A DNA stretch of 64,000 bases. Origin: Haliotis asinina. Lineage: Eukaryota; Mollusca; Gastropoda; Lepetellida; Haliotidae. This document shows, piece by piece, positions 58,655 to 64,000 of the stretch. The stretch covers positions 30,978,501 through 31,042,500 of the forward strand of contig NC_090295.1 in NCBI RefSeq assembly GCF_037392515.1, given 5' to 3'. Both the position numbers and the translations under genes were made by a program. The notes below the pieces were generated by a model. It was not told where the DNA came from, did no database searches, and saw only the letters and a program-made list of their open reading frames with translations. Positions within the stretch are counted from its first letter, which is position 1, and each line of letters begins with the position of its first letter.

Positions 58655-59260
58655 AGTTTGATTCCTTTCATGATCTAAATATCGCTCTATGATGTTTCAA
58701 CTAGGTAGACTTGGATGACCAGCGTGGAATTCTCTGAGAGGCTTTCCAGGATGGCGGTCACACCGTTGAATTCAGTAACCAGCTGTAATACATCGTTCTA
58801 TCCAGGTTTACACGACAGCATGTGGACTGCTCTACTCAAGACTAGTGTGATTGTTACACCACGCACGTCTCTGTGATGGGACGTAAGCCACGGGCAGGAT
58901 TCCATTGTTTACAACTTTGTTTAGGTAGTGGTCTTTGTTTTTCATGAAAACGTATGGGGAAATTAGTGTTATGTAGAGAAGCCATTTGATTTTAGATGGT
59001 AACATCATCCACCTGTTGTCGTCAGTGAGTACTAGATAGTACTGTTTGTTTTGATCAACGTTTGTTGTTCTGCCAAAGTCTTCTGAATTGAGCAATTTAC
59101 CACCGATCAATGGGTATATTCTTCATTCATCGAACTACATCGTATCGTGTGTTGCTGGCAGATCTTGATGTATCTAGATTAAAAGTATTACCAGATTCAC
59201 CAGCGACAGGGACTTAAACTCGTCTGTAAATGTTGTTTATAAGCTTAAAAGCGTATATTT
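58655..59260 (-). pseudogene. Relic of uncharacterised Polinton protein (copy B)
   Basis: An open stretch at 59110-58832 plus flanking broken frames match copy A at 6250-6838. Shared blocks include KNKDHYLNKVVNNGILPVAYV and the last GIKLW-like residues. Stops near 59200 and 58820 and a shift near 58860 kill the frame. No function is assigned. Confidence 0.6.
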
Positions 59261-59439
59261 ACCTATTTATATATTCTATTCCCGTGTCATCAAACCCTCT
59301 AGTATCTGATAAATAGATCTGATAAACTTGTATTAATGCATCTTTTTATTTGCATACCAAGTACTTGATTACCAGCCATTACTGTATATGCAGTGTTACG
59401 CTTAGGTAAATTAAATATTTATAAGATTATGTTTTTATC

Positions 59440-59992
59440 TAAAATTGATGTTTTTAATTCAGAAATATTACTATTGGCCAATTTTTTATGCTGACGTGAT
59501 GAAAATGACTCCGTGCGGTCCTCATTGTATTTTTCTGTTTTAAACGGACAGAACGTAGACCTCAACAACGTAGAAGCTTGTGCTAAGTTGATCGAGATGA
59601 ACACATAACTCATGGTATGGAATTAGCTCTGGTGCTTTCATACCACTGACGACAGATTTAGGGGTTATACTAGGCAGCCCTAGTATCTTCTCAGTGTGTT
59701 TTTTTATATTATTGTTGTCTAACACCACTGTTCCGTTTGAGTCATTTATTTTAAGGTCAGCTCCTAAGGGTTTGAAAACATCATCGTTGAGAGAACACAC
59801 GCTGTAGCATCCATCAGTTATTACGTTTCTGTCCCCACTGATGAAAAAGTTATTATTATTTTTTATGGTTATCCATCGCGGGTAGTAGGTGATATTGCAT
59901 GGTACTAATTCAAGTTGGCCAGACGTGTTATCAGTGGTGTGTATAAGCTGAACGCCCTCACCGTTCATTATAGCGGGAAGTGTAAGGTACAT
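59440..59992 (-). pseudogene. Polinton structural-type gene relic (possible minor capsid/virion protein)
   Basis: Minus strand. A plausible start ATG is at 59992 (MYLTLPAIMNGEGVQLIH), although the frame is open from 60148. A long open stretch follows with CNITYYPRW, ISGDRNVITDG and PYHELCVHLDQLST, then a shift near 59560 to a frame with KTEKYNEDRTESFSSRQHKK. From memory this layout (N-terminal TLP start, Tyr-rich middle, C-terminal LxxHLD) is common beside Polinton capsid genes, but whether it is the penton or another virion protein cannot be settled. Copy A (5681-6065) is cut by element 1. Confidence 0.55.
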
Positions 59993-59999
59993 ATTATAA

Positions 60000-60724
60000 T
60001 ATAAATTATATATAATAATAATATGTACAAACCCAAAGTACAGAACCCCAAAAATGACAACATAAATGCCTCTGACTTCACACACATCTTGGTTGAAGCA
60101 GATGGTTAATACTTCAAAACCCAGTTTATAGATGTGTTTGGAAGGCATAAGCTATTGGTCATGAATGTGAAATCTGTCCACGCATGGTTTAATAACCCAA
60201 TGTAGTATTGGCAGACCCAACTCAATTTCATGAAATGGTGCGCTACATCCGAGTGCGGCCTGACGTCAGACACTAGGCATGATGACTTGAGTAAACCTTT
60301 TTCACGTTTCACGGAATTACCAGATCAGGCGTATCCTCAAAGGGATCAGCGCCCCACTTCCACAAGACAAGGCGTGGAATGTAATGAACAACATGTACAA
60401 AAATGTTTAGTACAGAAAATGTTTTCCTAAACCTACTAAATATGGATCCCAACCAGTGACAGATGTCAGCGATGATTTACTGAAGTGAGGTATACTTAGG
60501 CTCTGTCAAGTAATGAATGGAGAGATGATCATTTGAAATTCAAAGGTGATATTGCTTTCACTATCCTAAAAGTGGAGCAGCTTCCCGGTTCAGAAGATGA
60601 TTGGAAAAAATTTATGCTGGATACTTCAAAAGGATTCACTCGTGCCAGTATTATCCGTTTAAATGATTCGATTACAACATACATGTGGGCTATTCTAGGG
60701 GTCAATCGCAGATGCACTCCAGAT
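60000..60724. other. Unassigned stretch inside element 3
   Basis: A plus-strand open stretch (60533-60730, FTILKVEQLPGSEDDWKKF) and a minus-strand one overlap. Neither matches a Polinton gene that I recognise. It may be decayed tail of the next minus-strand gene or an insertion. Confidence 0.35.
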
Positions 60725-61748
60725 TCATAGGTAATGAAACCAAAGCTTAAACCAGGGGGTGTGGGTCCCACAGTATCCCAGGTGTCCAATCAGCAGCACA
60801 TCACCACCACTTAGGGGTGTTGGGGAACCTCCGATGGAGCCTTCCATCAGCGATTTGACCAGAGTCGATATGATGAAGCCCAATGCTGTCAGAACGCTGG
60901 CAATGGTGATGCCTTGTGCTCGGAACAATATTCAGATCCTGTCGGCCAACGTGGTTTCCTTGTTCAGTATTCTATCGATTGTTTCCCATATACAGCTGAT
61001 CTCGGATCACAGCTGTTCACGATTCAAGGAAGCTTATTCCAATCATGTACATCTCTCGTCCTCTAAATTGCATAGTCATTCTGTGATATGGCACTTTATA
61101 TCCTCATCTTCCGTTTCACTGAGTTTGTGTTTTTGACGAGCTATATGCTCGTCGAGTTCGTTCAGTTTTCCCATGTTGTTCACAAGTTCTCCGCATACGT
61201 GTTTCAAGGCTTCGTCTAGGTCGTACAGTTCTCTCATTGGAAGTTCAAATTCTGGTAATGGTTTATCCCACTAACTACTCAACAGTTTTTCAATACTGTC
61301 AGGCGCTTCTGTAGCATGCTGTGTAATGTCACCAGTACTACTCAGTTCGGATAATGTGGTTTGCAGATCTTGAACGACCTTAAGGGCCATTTTAGGTTTT
61401 GCACCACCATAATCCTGCATGTTTAGTTTTTCACTGATAAATTCAGTGCCATGGCAACTGGCTACAGTTGACAAGGCGAGTGGTTTTCTAGTTTTTCCTG
61501 TTAATAATGTCAACCTCTGGGTTATCCTTAAGACATAGAATGCCTTTATCATCTATGGTAAACTTTGAATTGTCTCGGCCCTGAGGCTCAGCGTAGTTTC
61601 TATCACTTTTTAATCCATTGTAATACTCATCTATTGTTGTTTTCAAAAGTTGGTTGCTCAATGATGCACTAGTGCACAAAGTGTCTTCATTGTAATCAAC
61701 ATCAGGAGGAGCGGTAGGTCCAAAATCATTCATTTGGATATTGTCCAT
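60725..61748 (-). pseudogene. Polinton coiled-coil protein with C-terminal membrane segment, relic
   Basis: Minus strand from ATG 61748 (MDNIQMNDFGPTAPPDVDYN). The frame shifts near 61500, then runs KMALKVVQDLQTTLSEL, stops at about 61271, and continues in pieces: ELYDLDEALKHVCGELVNNM, DEHIARQKHKLSETEDEDIK, several stops, ETIDRILNKETTLADRI, then a hydrophobic GITIASVLTALGFIISTLV and a Gly/Ser/Pro linker (GSIGGSPTPLSGG). A long helical body plus a late membrane span is a repeated Polinton design of unknown role. It starts 40 bp from, and diverges from, the capsid gene, so that gap must hold a bidirectional promoter region. Confidence 0.65.
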
Positions 61749-61788
61749 AATTTGAAATTATATCTATATTAAATATAAAAATATAATA

Positions 61789-62718
61789 ATGTCATATGGT
61801 AGAAAACTAAATCCTCGAAGATTAAGAGAACCACTAGGCGTCAAAGCTGTGCGTCAGTTGGTTACTATTATGAACAACCCCAGCAAGATCGACCATGTGG
61901 GTCATGCTATAGTCATAGCATATAGTCATATAGTGCTTAGCACAGATGACAGTGATGTATATTACTGTTATACAGATCTGTGGAAAAGTGAGGGAGAAAG
62001 TGCAAATGGTGTGTACCAGGGAATTGACAGCAGAAAACTGAATAGGTTACGTATCGGGTATGCCTTCACACCAGAAGAGACAGCCAAACTGGCCGACAGG
62101 CTGGAATACGAACTCACATTCAATGATTACAACAAAGTCGTGCGTATGCTGAATGGTGATGAGGGTAGTTACGGGATCGACAACATATTGTTGGAGTTCG
62201 ACATGGTGACTAGTCCAGATCTTGCCAGACCTTGATCAGTACTCTGGAAAAATGACCATCTTGTACGATAGAACACTACGACACAGAATAATGGTATTTG
62301 ACAAGAGTGACACGGTATGGAATATCAACATATAAAGTATACGAGTTCATGAGAGACAGCAAAAAATTTTACAACCCAGAAATCACCAAAGTAGAAGTGA
62401 CCATAGAGGGCATACGTAATCAGTTATTTAGCCATGGAATGAGAGCATACCAGCAGTGGAATGAAGCTACCAGCGATCAAACGAAACTCAGTAGTCAACA
62501 AAGTGGCCAGGGACCTGGATCTATACTCCGTGAATATTGGGGATTACCTAACAACAAAGTACGCGTTATGGTTGGATATGAGATTGACAGATGATAACAC
62601 TCTACACGGTAGTGTCCGTCCTATTGGCAATGGAAGCGAGGGGATAAGTATTCAAATAATGAAGAAGGTTCAATTATCTTTAAAATTAAATTTATATTTA
62701 TATGTTATTATGGACGCG
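61789..62718 (+). pseudogene. Polinton major capsid protein relic (double jelly-roll type)
   Basis: Three frames in succession. 61789-62235 is open (NPRRLREPLGVKAVRQLV, then YGIDNILLEFDMVTSPDLAR); the gene shifts to 62234-62335 (YSGKMTILYDRTLRH, DTVWNINI); then to 62350-62460 (KFYNPEITKVEVTIEGIRNQ, MRAYQQW) and 62461-62718 (GDYLTTKYALWLDMRLTDD, then NLYLYVIMDAQ). From memory these blocks are those of metazoan Polinton capsid proteins. The segment between the second and third pieces is shorter than expected, so a deletion is likely. At IMDAQ the frame runs straight into the ATPase P-loop. Confidence 0.75.
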
Positions 62719-62998
62719 CAGACAGGATGTGGGAAGACTGTTTTTGTGCTGGATTTATTGGAGGGATATCATAAGGAAGTATTTGATAAAATCATTATTT
62801 CGTGCACTACTAAAGACTTACAAGGATAGAGCTTGGATGATGACGGACCCAGACGTACACAGAGTCGACCCGGGTACACGTCTACAAGAGTATTTAACAT
62901 TGTTTCAGAACCAATTTAAAGGAAAACTGACGTTGTCCACACTAGTCATGTGTGGTAAGGGGAAACAATATTTAGGCGACAACATTACTACTATCTAA
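62719..62998 (+). pseudogene. Polinton genome-packaging ATPase relic (FtsK/HerA type)
   Basis: Starts with a Walker A P-loop (GCGKTVFVLDLLEG) lacking its own start codon and upstream residues; the preceding codons belong to the capsid gene. The frame shifts near 62825 and continues as YKDRAWMMTDPDVHRVDPG and LQEYLTLFQNQFKGK to a stop at 62996-62998. Walker B and the C-terminal half are missing. The family packages DNA into capsids. Confidence 0.7.
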
Positions 62999-63033
62999 TG
63001 AGATAATTTACAGAGAGCAGAAGGTGCGAGAAA

Positions 63034-63606
63034 GGGATGTTGGGGATGCAAGGATCAACTTCTTGTACAGAAAATAATTTTGGAAGAGGCTAAAATGTAT
63101 CACCGCAACGGCATGTGCTGGATTGACTACAAAAAAGCATGCGACTCTGTCCCTCATGAATCGATTCTGAAGTCTCATCAGTGTATTGACCTCGCTGAGG
63201 GACTACTTGATTTACTCAAGTCTTTAATGAGTTGCTGGTTGACTCAACTTGAGATGTACTTGCAAGGGCAAAATCCTTTGAGTTTTCTGCTCAATAGGGA
63301 GGAGGTTTACCATCCCGGACCTCCCCAGCTCAGATCCCCAACATCTCTTACTCATCTCCTCTACATGGACGACATCAAGCTCCTCCCATTTTGAAGGAAC
63401 AGGTTCTCTTTGTCGAGTCCTTTTATAGTGATATTGGCATGACATTTGTACTTGACAAATGTAATACTCTTCAATGGAAACGTGGTAAGGTAAGCAATGA
63501 TGGATCGGTCAGGTTACAAGGGGGAGGGGTTATTGAGCATCTGGAAGATCAGGCATACACCTATCTTGGAATGCAAGGTTGCGACAAGGTCCTGAATTTG
63601 TGGTGA
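63034..63606 (+). pseudogene. Non-LTR reverse transcriptase fragment inserted in element 3
   Basis: Reads GCKDQLLVQKIILEEAK, WIDYKKACDSVPHE (RT motif with YKKA), a broken middle, and LLYMDDIKLL (YMDD-type active site, about 63350). After a shift it reads SDIGMTFVLDKC and YTYLGMQ. This looks R2-grade or a related LINE; the clade is not determined. It is truncated on both ends. Confidence 0.75.
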
Positions 63607-63649
63607 TGAAAGCCACGTCAAGGGTTGTTGTTATTTTCACCATACAGGC

Positions 63650-63809
63650 TATACTAACTATATGTGATCGGTTTGTGGAATAGGGGTGAAAGGTCATTAC
63701 CGATCATGTAAAGCCCATGGCGTGGATAAAAACATGATTTCAGCTTATTTACGAGAAGAAACAAGACTACATCAGTGAAGTTAAACGCTTGTTTAAGATC
63801 AAGGTATGA
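63650..63809 (+). pseudogene. Cys-rich Polinton protein relic (homologue of 574-834)
   Basis: Matches the C-terminal two thirds of the Cys-rich protein of element 1. The first Cys of the CxxC pair is a TGA stop (63662-63664), then VCGIGVKGHYRSCKAHGVD, a 1-bp shift near 63741, and QLIYEKKQDYISEVKRLFKI to a TGA at 63807. The shared blocks mark it as the same gene family. Confidence 0.75.
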
Positions 63810-64000
63810 TTTGAAATTCCTCACATACGAGCCCTCCATGCTGCCCATTTTCCAAGAAGTACAGGTTAGGTTCCCCATCTTTGATATCCACACAATCGAT
63901 TTTGTACGTTTTCATAGACCAGATATGATCTGTAGCACGTTAACAATTGCGTGATCTGGATTTTTTTCCTTTTTTACAATGGGGTGCAGCTGTCTCTGAT
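63799..64000 (-). pseudogene. Polinton integrase C-terminal relic
   Basis: Minus strand: from the window edge, KKGKK-like residues and NPDHAIV, then RATDHIWSMKTYKIDCVDIK, GEPNLYFLENGQHGGLVCEE and IIP to a stop at 63799-63801. Element 1's integrase has RATDPIWSVKTYNIDKVDMK and EPNLYYLRGG in the same order. A shift and a ~14-codon deletion precede RATDH. The catalytic core lies beyond the window edge. It converges on, and slightly overlaps, the Cys-rich relic. Confidence 0.75.

Larger units (their letters stand above)
57301..64000 (+). mobile_element. Decayed Polinton (element 3), left half
   Basis: Begins with AGTAGTATAGGGAATG (TIR tip) directly after an RT motif and contains Polinton structural-type genes on the minus strand, then capsid, ATPase and Cys-rich relics on the plus strand and an integrase relic on the minus strand. 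Every gene is frameshifted or has stops. A non-LTR RT fragment (63034-63606) has inserted. No PolB is seen in the window portion. The last 6 bp before it are GCTGCA, the candidate left target-site duplication. Confidence 0.85.

Overview
The window reads as eukaryotic, intron-bearing, repeat-rich invertebrate DNA. Several short interspersed repeats have a tRNA-like head and end in (CTCA)n tails, and others carry the same GGAATATTGCT-type tail. From memory this is typical of abalone-like gastropods (Haliotis or a related vetigastropod). That assignment is inference from repeat style and from a perlucin-like C-type lectin; no marker gene was tested.

Layout. 1-5680: right half of a well-preserved Maverick/Polinton-type virus-like transposon, with a membrane/coiled-coil protein, a Cys-rich protein, protein-primed-type DNA polymerase B and an rve integrase, ending in a terminal inverted repeat. 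5681-7755: a decayed Polinton remnant in the opposite orientation, into which the first element inserted. 11.4-16.7 kb: a lone signal-peptide exon and a complete small four-exon gene of unknown function. 17-22.4 kb: Ty3/gypsy and non-LTR retrotransposon remnants and a MITE. 22.5-30.7 kb: an 8.2-kb foldback element with long inverted arms built from ~185-bp repeats. 31-37.5 kb: SINEs, a palindromic-unit satellite, a TTAA-flanked transposon and a zinc-finger relic. 37.8-42.7 kb: C-type lectin exons with a transposon-filled intron. 46.9-49.2 kb: a two-exon GT92 (DUF23) glycosyltransferase. 51.2-55 kb: a degraded LTR retrotransposon on the minus strand. 55.7-57 kb: a second, inverted copy of the TTAA-flanked transposon. 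57301-64000: left half of a third, decayed Polinton, with TIR, minus-strand structural-type genes, a plus-strand major capsid relic fused to a packaging-ATPase relic, a Cys-rich relic and a convergent integrase relic.

The two outer Polinton halves are complementary. The left element supplies the replication/integration end and the right element the structural/packaging end, so together they show most of one gene set. Host genes are sparse: three convincing loci in 64 kb. Nearly all remaining recognisable sequence is transposon-derived, often nested. All splice sites and gene links are inferred by eye from splice motifs and codon phase.
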